The notes: generated by a model from the sequence alone, not told the origin. 64,000 bases of DNA from Acidobacteriota bacterium (GCA_030650395.1 JAUSDY010000060.1:1-64000), one strand, 5' to 3'; positions 51,983-63,749 are shown, counted from the first letter of the stretch. Made by a program: numbers and translations.

Positions 51983-53749
51983 ATGACGACCTCCACTTCT
52001 GACCTCGCCAAGAACGTGGCCAAGACCGCCACGACGGCGGACGACACGCTCAAGGAGAAGAGCCGGGACGCCAGCGTGATCTCCGGCGGCCATCTCGTCG
52101 CCAAGGCGCTCAAGGCCGAAGGCGTGGACACCATCTTCACGCTGTGCGGCGGCCACATCATCGACATCTATGACGGCTGCATCGACGAAGGCATCCGCAT
52201 TGTCGACGTGCGCCACGAACAAACCGCGGCGCATGCCGCCGACGGCTACGCGCGCCAGACCGGCAAGCTCGGCTGCGTCGTCACGACGGCCGGCCCCGGC
52301 TGCACCAATGCCGTGACCGGCATTGCCACCGCGTTCCGCTCAGAAAGCCCGGTGCTGCACATCGGCGGCCAGAGCGCGCTCGGGCAGTGGAAGATGGGCG
52401 GCCTGCAGGACTTGCCGCACGTCGACATGATGAAGCCGATCACCAAGTTCGCCTCGACGGTGATGTCGACCGAACGCATCGCCGACATGGTCGCGATGGC
52501 GGTGCGCGAATGCTTCAACGGCGCCTACGGCCCCGCCTATCTCGAAATTCCGCGCGACGTGCTCGACCGCGAGATCGACGTCACCCGCGCCGTGCTGCCG
52601 AAGCCCGGTCACTACCGCGCGTCGACGAAGTCGATTGGCGATCCGGCCGACATCGAGAAGCTCGCCGACATCCTGGTGAATGCGGAACGGCCGGCGATCC
52701 TCTTCGGCCAGCAGGTCTGGGCCTGCCGCGGCCACAACGAGGCGATTGCGCTGCTGCGCGGCCTCGACATTCCCGGCTACTTCAACGGCGCCGGACGCGG
52801 CTTCCTGCCGCCCGGCGACCCGCACCATTTCGATCGCACGCGCACGCTGGCGTTCGGTAAGGCGGACGTCGTCGTGATCGTCGGCACGCCGTTCGATTTC
52901 CGGATGGGCTACGGCAAGCGCATCAACGTGCCGACGCTGGTGCAGATCGACCTCGGCTACAACATCGTCGGCAAGAATCGCGACGTCGATCTGGGCATCG
53001 CCGGCGATCCAGGGGCGGTGTGCCGCGCGGTGCTGCAGGCGGCGGGCGGACGGCTGAAGAACGACAAGCGTCAGGCGCGCAAGGCATGGATGAAGCTGCT
53101 GTCTGATGCCGAGGACGCCGCGCTCGAGAAGCTGATGCCGACCTTCACGTCGGACCAGTCACCCATTCATCCCTATCGGGTGGCGTACGAAATCAACGAG
53201 TTCCTGACCGACGACACGATCTACATCGGCGATGGCGGCGATGTGGTGACGATCTCGGCGCAGGCCGTGCGGCCGCGCGCCCCGGGCAACTGGATGGACC
53301 CCGGCGCCCTCGGTTCTCTCGGCGTCGGCACCGGCTTCGCCATGGCCGCGAAGCTCGCGCATCCGAAGAAGGAAGTGCTCTGCTATTACGGCGACGGCGC
53401 CTTCGGCATGACCGCCTTCGACATGGAAACCGCCGACCGTTTCGGCGCGCCCTACATCGCGGTGATCGGCAACAACTCGGCGATGAATCAGATCCGCTAC
53501 GGCCAGATGGCCAAGTACGGCCCCGAGCGCGGCAACGTCGGCAACAAGCTTGGTGATATGAAGTTCTCGGTCTTCCCCCAGATGTGGGGCGGCTGGGGTG
53601 TCGAGGTGCATGAGGCCTCGAAGATTGCGCCCGCGCTTAGGCAGGCGCGCGAGATGGTGGCGAAGACCGGCAAGTCGGCCGTGGTGAACATCTGGGTCGA
53701 TCCCAACGAGTACGCCCCGGGCACCAAGAACCAGACGATGTACAAGTAG
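51983..53749 (+). CDS. ThDP-dependent lyase, probable oxalyl-CoA decarboxylase or 2-hydroxyacyl-CoA lyase
   Basis: 588 residues from ATG 51983 (leaderless-type start). The first 30 residues are a charged extension. ThDP-enzyme features: [23 protein letters not shown], the catalytic Glu79 in [31 protein letters not shown], a central nucleotide-binding-like domain, and the ThDP/Mg motif GDGAF (470-474) with NN (497-498). The sequence resembles the acetolactate synthase/2-hydroxyacyl-CoA lyase branch more than E. coli-type Oxc as I recall it. Context decides the reading: it is the first gene of an operon with Frc, a formyltransferase and formate-THF ligase, and divergent from OxlT, so a reaction releasing formyl-CoA is likely. 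True acetolactate synthase is an alternative; no small subunit is nearby. Confidence 0.8.
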   Translation: MTTSTSDLAKNVAKTATTADDTLKEKSRDASVISGGHLVAKALKAEGVDTIFTLCGGHIIDIYDGCIDEGIRIVDVRHEQTAAHAADGYARQTGKLGCVVTTAGPGCTNAVTGIATAFRSESPVLHIGGQSALGQWKMGGLQDLPHVDMMKPITKFASTVMSTERIADMVAMAVRECFNGAYGPAYLEIPRDVLDREIDVTRAVLPKPGHYRASTKSIGDPADIEKLADILVNAERPAILFGQQVWACRGHNEAIALLRGLDIPGYFNGAGRGFLPPGDPHHFDRTRTLAFGKADVVVIVGTPFDFRMGYGKRINVPTLVQIDLGYNIVGKNRDVDLGIAGDPGAVCRAVLQAAGGRLKNDKRQARKAWMKLLSDAEDAALEKLMPTFTSDQSPIHPYRVAYEINEFLTDDTIYIGDGGDVVTISAQAVRPRAPGNWMDPGALGSLGVGTGFAMAAKLAHPKKEVLCYYGDGAFGMTAFDMETADRFGAPYIAVIGNNSAMNQIRYGQMAKYGPERGNVGNKLGDMKFSVFPQMWGGWGVEVHEASKIAPALRQAREMVAKTGKSAVVNIWVDPNEYAPGTKNQTMYK

Positions 53750-53767
53750 CGCGAGGGCAGATCACTG

Positions 53768-55144
53768 ATGGCATCCCGGAAGAAAGCACCGAAGGCAAAA
53801 GGCAGAAGGCAGAAGGCAGAAGGCAGAAGGCAGAAGGCAAAAGGCAGAAGGCAGAAGGCGAAACCGGGCTGGGGTAAATTCGGAAAAGCGCTCGACGGCG
53901 TTCGCATTCTCGATTTCACGCATGTGCAATCGGGGCCGACCTGCACCCAGCTCCTGGGCTTCATGGGCGCGGACTGCATCAAGGTCGAGCGTCCGGGCAC
54001 GGGCGACATCACCCGCGGGCAACTGCGAGACGTGAAGGGCGCCGATTCGCTCTACTTCACGATGCTTAACGGCAACAAGCGCTCGATCACGATCGATTCC
54101 AAGCACCCCAAGGGCAAGGAGATCATCGAGCGGCTGGTGAAAGCCTGCGACGTGCTGGTCGAGAACTTCGCGCCCGGCACGCTCGACCGCATGGGTTTCA
54201 CCTGGGAACACGTCCACAAGCTCAACCCGCGCATGATCATGGCATCGGTGAAGGGCTTCGGTCCGGGCCCGTACGAAGAGTGCAAGGTCTACGAGAACGT
54301 CGCGCAATGCGCCGGCGGCGCGGCGTCAACGACCGGGTTTCGCGAGGGCCCGCCGCTCGTCACCGGCGCACAGATCGGCGATTCCGGCACCGGCCTGCAT
54401 CTCGCGCTCGGGATCGTCGCGGCGCTCCTGCAGCGCAACCGGACGGGGCGCGGGCAGCGCGTGCTCTGCGCCATGCAGGACGGCGTGCTCAACCTCGCGC
54501 GCGTGAAGCTGCGCGACCAGCAGCGACTGAAGCATGGGCCGCTCGAAGAATTCAGCCAGTTTGGTGAAGGCATTCCGTTCGGCATCGCCGTGCCACGCGC
54601 GGGCAACGATTCCGGCGGCGGCCAGCCCGGCTGGATTCTGAAGTGCAAGGGCTGGGAGGCGGATCCCGACGCTTACATCTACTTCATCACCCAGGCGCCG
54701 GTGTGGGAGCCGATCTGCGATCTGATCGGCAAGCCGGAATGGAAGACCGATCCGGATTACGCGAAGCCGCCGGCCCGCTTGCCGCGGCTCAAGCACATCT
54801 TCGCGACCATCGAAGCCTGGACGATGACCAAGACGAAGTTCGAAGTCATGGACATCTGCAACCAGCACGACATTCCGGTCGGACCAATCCTGTCGATGAA
54901 AGAGATCGCCGAGGAGCAATCCCTGCGCGACACCGGCACAGTGGTGGAAGTGGACCATCCCATTCGCGGGAAATACCTGACGGTCGGCAATCCGATTAAG
55001 ATGTCGGATTCGCCGTGCGAGGTGAAGCGCTCGCCGCTTCTGGGCGAGCACACCGAAGAAATCCTGACCAAAGTGCTCGGCTACAAGGCGAAAGAGGTGG
55101 CCGCCATCAAGGCCTCCGGCGCGATCACACCAGCGGAAAAGTAA
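53768..55144 (+). CDS. frc: Formyl-CoA:oxalate CoA-transferase
   Basis: 458 residues. From residue 43 on the match to Frc/YfdW is close by eye: [57 protein letters not shown], the catalytic Asp205 in [27 protein letters not shown] and [15 protein letters not shown]. Frc moves CoA from formyl-CoA to oxalate, yielding oxalyl-CoA and formate. The first 40 residues are unusual: after MASRKKAP they consist of the basic seven-residue repeat GRRQKAE/K, coded by the GCAGAAG heptamer array (53791-53861). No start codon lies between array and core, so the repeat must be translated. It lies 18 nt after the lyase gene. Confidence 0.93.
   Translation: MASRKKAPKAKGRRQKAEGRRQKAKGRRQKAKPGWGKFGKALDGVRILDFTHVQSGPTCTQLLGFMGADCIKVERPGTGDITRGQLRDVKGADSLYFTMLNGNKRSITIDSKHPKGKEIIERLVKACDVLVENFAPGTLDRMGFTWEHVHKLNPRMIMASVKGFGPGPYEECKVYENVAQCAGGAASTTGFREGPPLVTGAQIGDSGTGLHLALGIVAALLQRNRTGRGQRVLCAMQDGVLNLARVKLRDQQRLKHGPLEEFSQFGEGIPFGIAVPRAGNDSGGGQPGWILKCKGWEADPDAYIYFITQAPVWEPICDLIGKPEWKTDPDYAKPPARLPRLKHIFATIEAWTMTKTKFEVMDICNQHDIPVGPILSMKEIAEEQSLRDTGTVVEVDHPIRGKYLTVGNPIKMSDSPCEVKRSPLLGEHTEEILTKVLGYKAKEVAAIKASGAITPAEK
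53791..53861. repeat. GCAGAAG heptamer array inside frc
   Basis: About ten units (GGCAGAA, GGCAAAA, GGCGAAA); period 7 nt, hence a seven-residue repeat in the protein. In frame at the N-terminus of Frc. Confidence 0.9.
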
Positions 55145-55165
55145 GACAGAGCCCGGGAGCCCACC

Positions 55166-56095
55166 ATGCGTATCGTCGTTCACGGCCAGCAGGCGTTCGG
55201 CAAGGCGGTGTTGGATGCTCTGCTGAAACGCGGCGACGAGGTCGTCGCCGTGTATGCGGCGCCCGAGAAGCCGGGACAGAAGCCCGACCCGTTGAAAGAG
55301 GCCGCCGTGGCCGCGGGCCTGCCGGTCTACCAGCCCGCGTCGTACCGCAAGCCGGAAGTCTGGGATGAGTTCCGCGCGCTGAAGCCCGATCTACAGGTGA
55401 TGGCGTTTGTGACGCTGTTGGTGCCGGAAGATTTTCTCAACATCCCGACGCACGGCTCGATTCAGTATCACCCTTCCCTGCTGCCGGCCCATCGCGGCGC
55501 CTCGTCGATCAATTGGCCGATCATTCTCGGGGAGAAAGAAACGGGCCTGTCGATTTTCTGGCCCGACAACGGGCTCGACACCGGCCCCGTGCTGCTGCAG
55601 AAGAAGACGCCGATTTCCGACACCGACACGCTCGGGACCGTGTATTTCGATCGCCTGTTCCCGATGGGCGTCGAGGCGATGCTCGAATCCGTCGATCTGG
55701 TGAAGGCCGGGAAGGCGCCACGGATCACGCAGGACGAGAGCCTCTCAACGTACGAAGGCAAGTGCACCGCCGAAACGGCGCGGATCGACTGGGGCAAGTC
55801 GTGGCGCCAGATCGACCCGCTGATTCGTGGCTGCAGTCCGGCGCCCGGCGCCTGGACGACGCTCGGTGGCGCGACGCTGCAGATCTTCGAGGCAAAGCCG
55901 TTCCCGGCGAAAGACCCCAAGGGCATCGCCGGCAAGCTCGGCGAGATCGTCGAGGTGAGCGACGCCGGCTTTACCGTCGTGTGTGCCGACGGCCGCATCC
56001 AGGTGTTGCGGGTCAAGCCTGCCGACGGCGGCAAGATCACCGCGGGAGAATTCGTCACATCTGCTAACGTCGGCGTCGGCACGCGACTGGTGTGA
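55166..56095 (+). CDS. Stand-alone formyltransferase-fold protein, like the hydrolase domain of 10-formyl-THF dehydrogenase
   Basis: 309 residues from ATG 55166. The fold is that of methionyl-tRNA formyltransferase: [20 protein letters not shown], then [25 protein letters not shown] and the catalytic pair His102 and Asp138 (NGLDTGP). The details resemble the N-terminal hydrolase domain of ALDH1L1 rather than Fmt: HPSLLPxHRGAS(S/A)INW and [15 protein letters not shown]...IRG...PGAWT; the His-Asp spacing of 36 equals that of ALDH1L1 His106-Asp142. A C-terminal OB-like domain is kept. It lies 21 nt after frc and 2 nt before fhs. Known relatives act on 10-formyl-THF; here it may hydrolyse it or exchange formyl between THF and CoA (inference). 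Confidence 0.88.
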   Translation: MRIVVHGQQAFGKAVLDALLKRGDEVVAVYAAPEKPGQKPDPLKEAAVAAGLPVYQPASYRKPEVWDEFRALKPDLQVMAFVTLLVPEDFLNIPTHGSIQYHPSLLPAHRGASSINWPIILGEKETGLSIFWPDNGLDTGPVLLQKKTPISDTDTLGTVYFDRLFPMGVEAMLESVDLVKAGKAPRITQDESLSTYEGKCTAETARIDWGKSWRQIDPLIRGCSPAPGAWTTLGGATLQIFEAKPFPAKDPKGIAGKLGEIVEVSDAGFTVVCADGRIQVLRVKPADGGKITAGEFVTSANVGVGTRLV

Positions 56096-56097
56096 TC

Positions 56098-57795
56098 ATG
56101 CCCGCTTCACAGCATCAGAATCCCAAGAGCGACATCGAGATTTCCCAGGCCGCGGCCATGACGCCAATCATGGAGATCGCGAGCACGCGGCTCGGCATCT
56201 CGGCACAGAACCTCGACCCCTATGGCCACTACAAGGCCAAGGTGTCGATGAGCTACATCAAGTCGCTGAAGGACCGGCCGAACGGCAAGCTGATCCTGGT
56301 CTCGGCGATCACGCCGACGCCCGCCGGCGAGGGCAAGACCACGACGACGGTGGGATTGACGGACGCGCTCAATCAGATCGGCAAGAAGGCGATGCTGTGC
56401 CTGCGCGAACCCTCGCTGGGCCCTTCGTTTGGCATGAAGGGCGGCGCGGCCGGTGGCGGGTATGCCCAAGTGGTGCCGATGGAAGACATCAACCTCCACT
56501 TCACCGGCGACTTCCACGCCATCACGTCGGCGAACAACCTCCTGGCGGCACTCCTCGACAACCACATCTACTGGGGCAATGCGCTCGCGATCGATCCACG
56601 CCGCGTCACCTGGCGTCGCGTGCTCGATATGAACGACCGCGCGCTGCGCGAGATCGTCAGCTCGCTCGGCGGCAGCGCCAACGGCTTCCCGCGTGAAGAC
56701 GGCTTCGACATCACCGTGGCGTCGGAGGTGATGGCGATCTTCTGCCTTGCCTCAGACCTCGACGATCTGCGGCGACGCCTCGCCAAGATCGTCGTGGCCT
56801 ACACGCGCGACAAGAAGCCCATACGGGCCAGTGACCTCAAGGCACAAGGCGCGATGACCGCCATCCTCAAGGACGCGCTGTCGCCCAACCTGGTGCAGAC
56901 GCTGGAAGGCACGCCCGCCTTCATTCACGGCGGGCCGTTCGCCAATATCGCGCACGGCTGCAATTCGGTGCTGGCGACGACGACGGCATTGAAGCTCGCG
57001 GATTACGTGGTGACGGAAGCGGGCTTCGGCGCCGACCTTGGCGGCGAAAAGTTCCTCGACATCAAGTGCCGCAAGGCCGGGCTCGAGCCGGCCTGCGTCG
57101 TGCTGGTGGCCACGATCCGCGCGCTCAAGATGCACGGCGGCGTGAAGAAGGACGACCTCAAGAAGGAAGACCTCCGCGCGCTCGAGCTCGGCATGAGCAA
57201 CCTGCAGTGCCATGTCGAGAACGTGCGCAAGTTCGGGCTCGAGCCGGTCGTCTCGATCAACCGCTTCAGCGCCGACTCCCCCGCTGAACTCGAGCTGGTC
57301 AAGGCCGCGTGTGCGCGGCTCGGCGTCGAGTGCCACATGGCCGACCACTGGGCGATGGGCGGCGCCGGCGCGACCGACCTGGCGCACGCGGTGGTCAAGG
57401 TCTGCGACAGCGGCAAGAGCAAGCTGAAGTTCCTCTACCCCGACGAGATGCCGCTGTTCGAGAAAATCCGCACCATCGCACGCGAGATTTACCGCGCGAA
57501 GGACGTGACCGCCGACAAGGCGGTGAAGGATCAGCTCGCCGCGTTCGAAGCCATGGGCTACGGCACGGCGCCAATTTGTGTCGCCAAGACGCAGTACAGC
57601 TTCTCCACCAATCCTGAGGCCAAGGGCGCGCCGGTCGATCACACGATCAACGTGCGCGAAGTCCGGCTCTCGGCGGGCGCGGAGTTCGTGGTCGCGATCT
57701 GCGGCGAGATCATGACGATGCCGGGCCTGCCGAGGGTGCCGGCCGCCGACGCGATCGACGTCGGCCCAGACGGGCGTATCGTCGGCTTGTTCTGA
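56098..57795 (+). CDS. fhs: Formate-tetrahydrofolate ligase
   Basis: 565 residues from ATG 56098; a GTG at 56092 overlapping the previous stop is an alternative. Signatures: [37 protein letters not shown] (P-loop, Lys80), [61 protein letters not shown], and [20 protein letters not shown] at the end. The length fits the family (about 555-560). It makes 10-formyl-THF from formate, THF and ATP. Placed last in the oxalate/formyl-CoA operon, it can take formate released by Frc or by hydrolysis into the folate pool. A CTTTAG palindrome follows its stop. Confidence 0.97.
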   Translation: MPASQHQNPKSDIEISQAAAMTPIMEIASTRLGISAQNLDPYGHYKAKVSMSYIKSLKDRPNGKLILVSAITPTPAGEGKTTTTVGLTDALNQIGKKAMLCLREPSLGPSFGMKGGAAGGGYAQVVPMEDINLHFTGDFHAITSANNLLAALLDNHIYWGNALAIDPRRVTWRRVLDMNDRALREIVSSLGGSANGFPREDGFDITVASEVMAIFCLASDLDDLRRRLAKIVVAYTRDKKPIRASDLKAQGAMTAILKDALSPNLVQTLEGTPAFIHGGPFANIAHGCNSVLATTTALKLADYVVTEAGFGADLGGEKFLDIKCRKAGLEPACVVLVATIRALKMHGGVKKDDLKKEDLRALELGMSNLQCHVENVRKFGLEPVVSINRFSADSPAELELVKAACARLGVECHMADHWAMGGAGATDLAHAVVKVCDSGKSKLKFLYPDEMPLFEKIRTIAREIYRAKDVTADKAVKDQLAAFEAMGYGTAPICVAKTQYSFSTNPEAKGAPVDHTINVREVRLSAGAEFVVAICGEIMTMPGLPRVPAADAIDVGPDGRIVGLF

Positions 57796-57800
57796 GAGCC

Positions 57801-57818
57801 GCGGAACTAAAGTTCCGC
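57801..57818. terminator. CTTTAG-family palindrome after fhs
   Basis: GCGGAACT-AA-AGTTCCGC, perfect 8-bp arms, five nt after the fhs stop; a likely end of the C1 operon, though no U-tract follows. Confidence 0.55.
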
Positions 57819-57829
57819 GCTACACACAC

Positions 57830-58171
57830 GTGCAGACAATTGATCTCTTACCGGCGGTAATTGAATGGCGTCTGTTCAAGAAGGTCGGCACGCCGGGCAA
57901 GGTCACTCAAGACTCGTCTGGGCCTGCGCACTCCGAGTCGACCCGCCGGATCCGATGTCCGCGGTGTCAATGGCAGCCCGGCGCATCAGATCGATGGGTC
58001 TGTTGGAGTGGCGACGGACCGGAGCCGCCGTTCGACGCGTGCGGGACCGCGTGGCATACGTTTGACACGCGCGGGCGGTGCCCAGGCTGTGCGCATCAAT
58101 GGCGCTGGACGTCGTGCTTACGCTGCGACAAATGGTCGTTGCACCAAGACTGGTACGACGAGCAGGACTAG
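57830..58171 (+). CDS. Small multi-zinc-ribbon protein of unknown function
   Basis: 113 residues from GTG 57830. It is rich in Cys and Trp: RIRCPRCQWQPG, WVCWSGDGPEPPFDACGTAWHTFDT, RGRCPGCAHQWRWTSCLRCDKWSLHQDWY. Several CxxC pairs suggest two or three zinc sites. I have seen the pattern CWSGDG...CGTxWHTFDT in conserved hypothetical proteins but know no function. It follows fhs by 34 nt with a palindrome between. The 191 nt after it, up to 58363, hold nothing recognisable. Confidence 0.7.
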   Translation: MQTIDLLPAVIEWRLFKKVGTPGKVTQDSSGPAHSESTRRIRCPRCQWQPGASDRWVCWSGDGPEPPFDACGTAWHTFDTRGRCPGCAHQWRWTSCLRCDKWSLHQDWYDEQD

Positions 58172-58362
58172 TCTTAGTCTAGTGGGGCGTGGCGGGATCT
58201 ACGTTATCTAGCGGTCGGTGCCCGGTGTTATCGAGACCGGCATAACAACAGCCCTGTGCCCGAGGGAATGGCGAAACAGGCTGCGGGTGGCCGTCAGCCT
58301 AACTCGAGATTGGGTATAAGATCTCTGTGGCCTAATAAACAAGTTGAACGGTCAGGTCGCAC

Positions 58363-58875
58363 ATGACAACGCTGCAAATTATCGTGATGACCTGCGCGTA
58401 CGCCGTCGCGCTGGTTGCCGTCATCTACTTTACGCGGGCACCTTCGCGCCGCGTCATGGGGGTCTTGGCCGGCGCCGCCGCCGGCGGCGGGTTGGGTCTG
58501 GGCGCGATCGTCTTGGGCGAGGCGCTCGGGGTGTGGCGGATTTCCCTCCCCTCGACAGCTGGCGTGTTGGTGCTCTTCTACCTCGGGTTCGCTATCTCGT
58601 GTTCGCCCATCTATCTCATCACCTGGCGGGTGGCTCGCAGGTTTGGCTGGCGCGGATTCGCGGTGTGTCTCATCGTTGTGGGAGTCATTGGCCCGCCGCG
58701 GGATTATCTGTTCGCTGCAGCCTACCCGGAGTGGATGGTATTCGCGCGGGGCGTTGCTCCGATCTTGGCCGATGCCGCAACCTATGTCGGCATCGTGGCG
58801 CTGGGGCATGCGGTGATGCGGTTCGTCAGCGGCCCCGCGCGTGGAAGCCGGCTGGCGCGACAGCCGCCGACCTAA
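58363..58875 (+). CDS. Integral membrane protein of unknown function
   Basis: 170 residues with five probable spans: LQIIVMTCAYAVALVAVIYF, RRVMGVLAGAAAGGGLGLGAIVL, AGVLVLFYLGFAISCSPIYLI, GFAVCLIVVGVIGPPRDY and ILADAATYVGIVALGHAVM. No family is recognised and no functional motif is visible. The codon-like GC pattern and the regular hydrophobic spans support a real gene. It starts a run of small genes on the plus strand (DUF2283, DUF1330-like) with gaps of 22 and 12 nt. Confidence 0.7.
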   Translation: MTTLQIIVMTCAYAVALVAVIYFTRAPSRRVMGVLAGAAAGGGLGLGAIVLGEALGVWRISLPSTAGVLVLFYLGFAISCSPIYLITWRVARRFGWRGFAVCLIVVGVIGPPRDYLFAAAYPEWMVFARGVAPILADAATYVGIVALGHAVMRFVSGPARGSRLARQPPT

Positions 58876-58897
58876 CAGCGACTGGAGATCCCAAACC

Positions 58898-59095
58898 ATG
58901 AAGACTAGATACTTTACAGATACTGACACGCTGCTCATCGAGTTCAAGGACCGCCCCGTTGCGGAAACTCGGGATCTCGACGAGAACACCGTCCTCGATG
59001 TTGACGCCGACGGGAACATCTGTTCGATCACGGTCGAACACGCATCGAAGCGCGCGGACATTCCGCAGTTCTCTTACGAACAGGTCACGACCTAG
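58898..59095 (+). CDS. DUF2283 family protein
   Basis: 65 residues from ATG 58898. The family pattern is clear: TRYFTDTDTLLIEFKDRPVAETRDLDENTVLDVDADGNICSITVEHAS, matching DUF2283 (YD-D-LYI.F......T.E....I.LD.D..G...GIEI). These small beta proteins often lie next to DUF4258 or other toxin-antitoxin-like genes; here no such partner is adjacent, and the role is unknown. It follows the membrane protein by 22 nt and precedes an exported DUF1330-like protein by 12 nt. Confidence 0.85.
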   Translation: MKTRYFTDTDTLLIEFKDRPVAETRDLDENTVLDVDADGNICSITVEHASKRADIPQFSYEQVTT

Positions 59096-59107
59096 AGGAG
59101 ACCGCCC

Positions 59108-59398
59108 ATGCTCTCGATGCGACTCGTTGCAACAGCCACCGTGGCCCTGGTGATCGGATTCCTCGCTGGCCAGGTGAACGCTGCGCGGGCCGCCGGGCTC
59201 GAGATGGTCGCCCGCGGCAACCCGCGCGTGCACGTGCGCGAAGGCGCATGGACGCTCGCCGGCGACCTGGCAATCGAGAAGTACCGATCGATGGAGGAGC
59301 TGCTCAAGTTCTGGAACTCGCCCGAGTATCAGGAAGCGAAGAAGCTCCGCGAGGGCCTCTCGAAGATCGATTTGATCGTCGCAATCGACGGGCTCTAA
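59108..59398 (+). CDS. Exported DUF1330-like protein
   Basis: 96 residues with an N-terminal signal (MRLVATATVALVIGFLAGQVNA) and a GAGGAG ribosome site before ATG 59108. The rest reads like the second half of a DUF1330 (ferredoxin-like, dimeric alpha-beta) domain: EGAWTLAGDLAIEKYRSMEELLKFWNSPEYQEAKKLREG. The typical first strand is short or absent. The function of DUF1330 is unknown. A hairpin of the AGGAGATC family lies after the stop (59415-59454). Confidence 0.7.
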   Translation: MLSMRLVATATVALVIGFLAGQVNAARAAGLEMVARGNPRVHVREGAWTLAGDLAIEKYRSMEELLKFWNSPEYQEAKKLREGLSKIDLIVAIDGL

Positions 59399-59414
59399 CC
59401 AAGAAAAACACGAA

Positions 59415-59454
59415 GAGCAGGAGAATAGTATCCTCCTGCCCTCCTGATCTCCTG
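59415..59454. repeat. AGGAGATC-family hairpin
   Basis: GAGCAGGAG (59415-59423) faces CTCCTGCCCTCCTGATCTCCTG (59433-59454). Terminator position after the DUF1330-like gene. Confidence 0.6.
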
Positions 59455-59478
59455 TTGTATGAAGCCTGGAGGCACCTG

Positions 59479-59853
59479 ATGCGTATCTTCGGCCTCGTTG
59501 GTTTACTGGTCGTCCTCGGCTGTGGCTTCTACATTTATCAACGGTCCGCGACCAGCACGCTCGGTGACACGTCGCCCCAGGAACAGATCGACACCGTCAC
59601 GATCCGGCAGCGGCTGCTGACCATCGGCCAGACCGAGAAGCAGTACATGGCGACGCATGGCAAGTACGCGACGCTCGCGCAACTCAGTCACGACAACCTC
59701 TTACCGGGCGGCATTGAGCAGCGCGGTTATACCTTCAGCGCAGAGGTCAACGGTGCCACGGGATTCACGATCACCGCGACGCCCACCGACGATGACAAGG
59801 AAGACTGGCCGACACTGGAAATCACCGAGAGCATGAAGGTCACGGAGCGGTGA
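59479..59853 (+). CDS. Membrane-anchored pilin-like small protein
   Basis: 124 residues from ATG 59479. One N-terminal span (FGLVGLLVVLGCGFYIY), then a helical stretch (TVTIRQRLLTIGQTEKQYMATHGKYATLAQL) and a small beta part (RGYTFSAEVNGATGFTITATP). This layout and the ...YMATHGKYATLAQL... pattern resemble the globular head of type IV pilins/pseudopilins, but the prepilin cleavage site (G/A-F-T-L-x-E) is missing, so it is not a normal pilin. No pilus gene is nearby. It overlaps the next gene by 4 nt (GTGA). Confidence 0.65.
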   Translation: MRIFGLVGLLVVLGCGFYIYQRSATSTLGDTSPQEQIDTVTIRQRLLTIGQTEKQYMATHGKYATLAQLSHDNLLPGGIEQRGYTFSAEVNGATGFTITATPTDDDKEDWPTLEITESMKVTER

Positions 59854-60666
59854 CACTCGCGGCAAATCGACGGCAAGCGTTTCACAAGCTCCACGAGTCT
59901 GGCTGTTTCGTGATTCCCAATCCGTGGGATGCCGGGAGCGCCCGCGTGCTCGCGCAACTTGGGTTTGTCGCACTCGCGACTACCAGCTCCGGATTCGCGT
60001 GGTCGATCGGGCGGCCGGACAATGGCGTGACCCTCGATGAGGCGTTGGCTCACTTTCGAGCCATCGCCGATTCCGCCGACGTGCCGGTGAACGCAGACTT
60101 CGAGGGGGGGTTTGCGATCGCACCCGCCGGCGTGGCCACCAACGTCGCGCGGGCAATCACAACCGGAATCGCCGGCATCTCGATCGAAGATTCGACGGGC
60201 GTTGCGTCGGCCCCACTGTTCGAGTTCGCGCTGGCGGTCGAGCGAATCAAAGCGGCGCGCCGAGCCATCGATGAGAGTGGAACCGGAACGCTGCTCACCG
60301 GTCGATCGGAGGGATTCATTGTCGGTCGACCTGATCTGGCGGAAACGATCCGTCGTCTCACTGCCTACGCCGACGGGTGCGGATTGTCTTTACGCGCCGG
60401 GTATCCGCAGCAAGGAAGAGATCGTCGCTGTGGTCAAAGCGGTGTCCCCCAAAGCCGTGAACGTCCTGGTGGGCAGCGACTTTGCCACGGTGGCGGAGCT
60501 GGCGGACATGGGCGTCCGCCGAATCAGTGTCGGCGGAGCGCTGGCTCGAGCGGCGTGGACCGGCTTCCTGCAAGCGGCAAACGAAATCGCGCAGCGCGGA
60601 ACGTTTGCGAGTCTTGGCGCCGCCGTGCCGTTTGCAGACGTGAACGGGCTATTCGGTTCGGAGTAA
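59850..60666 (+). pseudogene. Isocitrate lyase/PEP mutase-family protein with a one-base frameshift
   Basis: From GTG 59850 the frame reads as a PEP-mutase/isocitrate-lyase-like TIM barrel: FHKLHESGCFVIPNPWDAGSARVLAQLGF, ATTSSGFAWSIG, PVNADFEGGFA, GISIEDSTG and LLTGRSEGFIVG. At GGG 60375-60377 the frame is lost: removing one G restores AYADGADCLYAPGIRSKEEI and the rest to the TAA at 60664-60666 (NVLVGSDFATVAELADMGVRRISVGGALAR). So a single extra G in a homopolymer breaks it. Relatives include carboxyphosphonoenolpyruvate mutase and 2-methylisocitrate lyase-like enzymes. Sequencing error is a real option because all conserved parts are intact. Confidence 0.82.
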
Positions 60667-60669
60667 CAG

Positions 60670-62722
<2,053 letters not shown>

Positions 62723-62745
<23 letters not shown>

Positions 62746-63733
62746 CCCGGATCGCGCGCGCCACGAGGTTTCGCATCAACGGGACCTTGTAGCCGTTGTG
62801 CGCGAGCGTCACCGCGCCCTCCACCGCCAGCCGGCCCGCCATCTCCGCCGTTTCGCGCGTGCGCGGCTGCCCCGCCACCGCTCGCTCAACCGCCATCAGC
62901 CGCACGGGCGTGGCGGCCACGGCGCCGACCGCGATGCGCATCGATTGGATCCTGCCGCCCGACACCTTGAGGGCCGACGCCACGTTGACGAGCGGGAAAT
63001 CCCACACCTGTCGGTCGCGGACCTTCTCGAAGTAGAACTCGGCCCCGGCCCAGGTCGCCGGAATGCGAATCGCGGTCAGGAGCTCGCCCGGTTCGAGCAC
63101 CGTCATCCGTGTAATGTCGCGTCCTGGCCCGACGAAGTAATCCTGCGCCGCGACGATGCGCTCGCCGCCGAGGCGCCGGATGACCAGGCTGGCATCGAGG
63201 GCCACCAGGGCCGGCGCCGTGTCCGACGGGCTGACCGCCACACAGCGATCGGCATGGAGGATCGCATGTTCGCGGTTGATGGCCGTCGGCGTGTCGGCGT
63301 AGCAGATGTTCCCGCCGGCGCGGTAGCACGGCCAGCCGGCGCGGTAGTACCAGCACCGCGCATCCTGCGTCACGTTGCCACCCAGGGTGCCCTGGTGGCG
63401 AATCTGCGGCGAGGCCACCAGCCCCGCCGCCTCCGCGAGCAGCCCGAAGCGCTCGCGGACGATCGGGTGTTGCGCCACCTCGGTCAGCGTCGTGGTCGCG
63501 CCGATCTCGAGGCCACCGTCCACTTCCCGGATCACGCTGAGCTCCGCGACGTTGCCGAGCTCGACGACGGCCGCGGTGCGCTTGGTGCGGTCCTTGAGCC
63601 AGTCGAACGAATCGAGGCCCCCGGCCATCGTCCAGGCGCCGGCGCCAAGACGATCGAGGAGCCGCAGGGCGTCGTCCACGCTCTCGGGCTGGTAGAGCGT
63701 GAACATCGGCATCACATCGTGAATGGCGGCCAT
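62723..63733 (-). CDS. FAD-binding subunit of a xanthine-dehydrogenase-family molybdenum hydroxylase
   Basis: 336 residues from ATG 63733. Features: MFTLYQPESVDDALRLLDRL, AGGLDSFDWLKDR (FAD loop), ASPQIRHQGTLGGNVTQDARCWYYRAGWPC, NREHAILHADRCVAVSPSDTAPALVALDA, and the CO-dehydrogenase-flavoprotein C-terminal domain (VLEPGELLTAIRIPA, ...VWDFPLVNVASAL). The Cys-rich CWYYRAGWPCYRAGGNIC segment is like that of PaoB/YagS, which holds an extra [4Fe-4S] cluster. It passes electrons between the 2Fe-2S/molybdenum subunits and the acceptor. It lies 16 nt downstream of the molybdopterin subunit gene. The substrate (aldehyde or N-heterocycle) is unknown. Confidence 0.93.
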
Positions 63734-63749
63734 GGTCCTTGCTCCTTTA

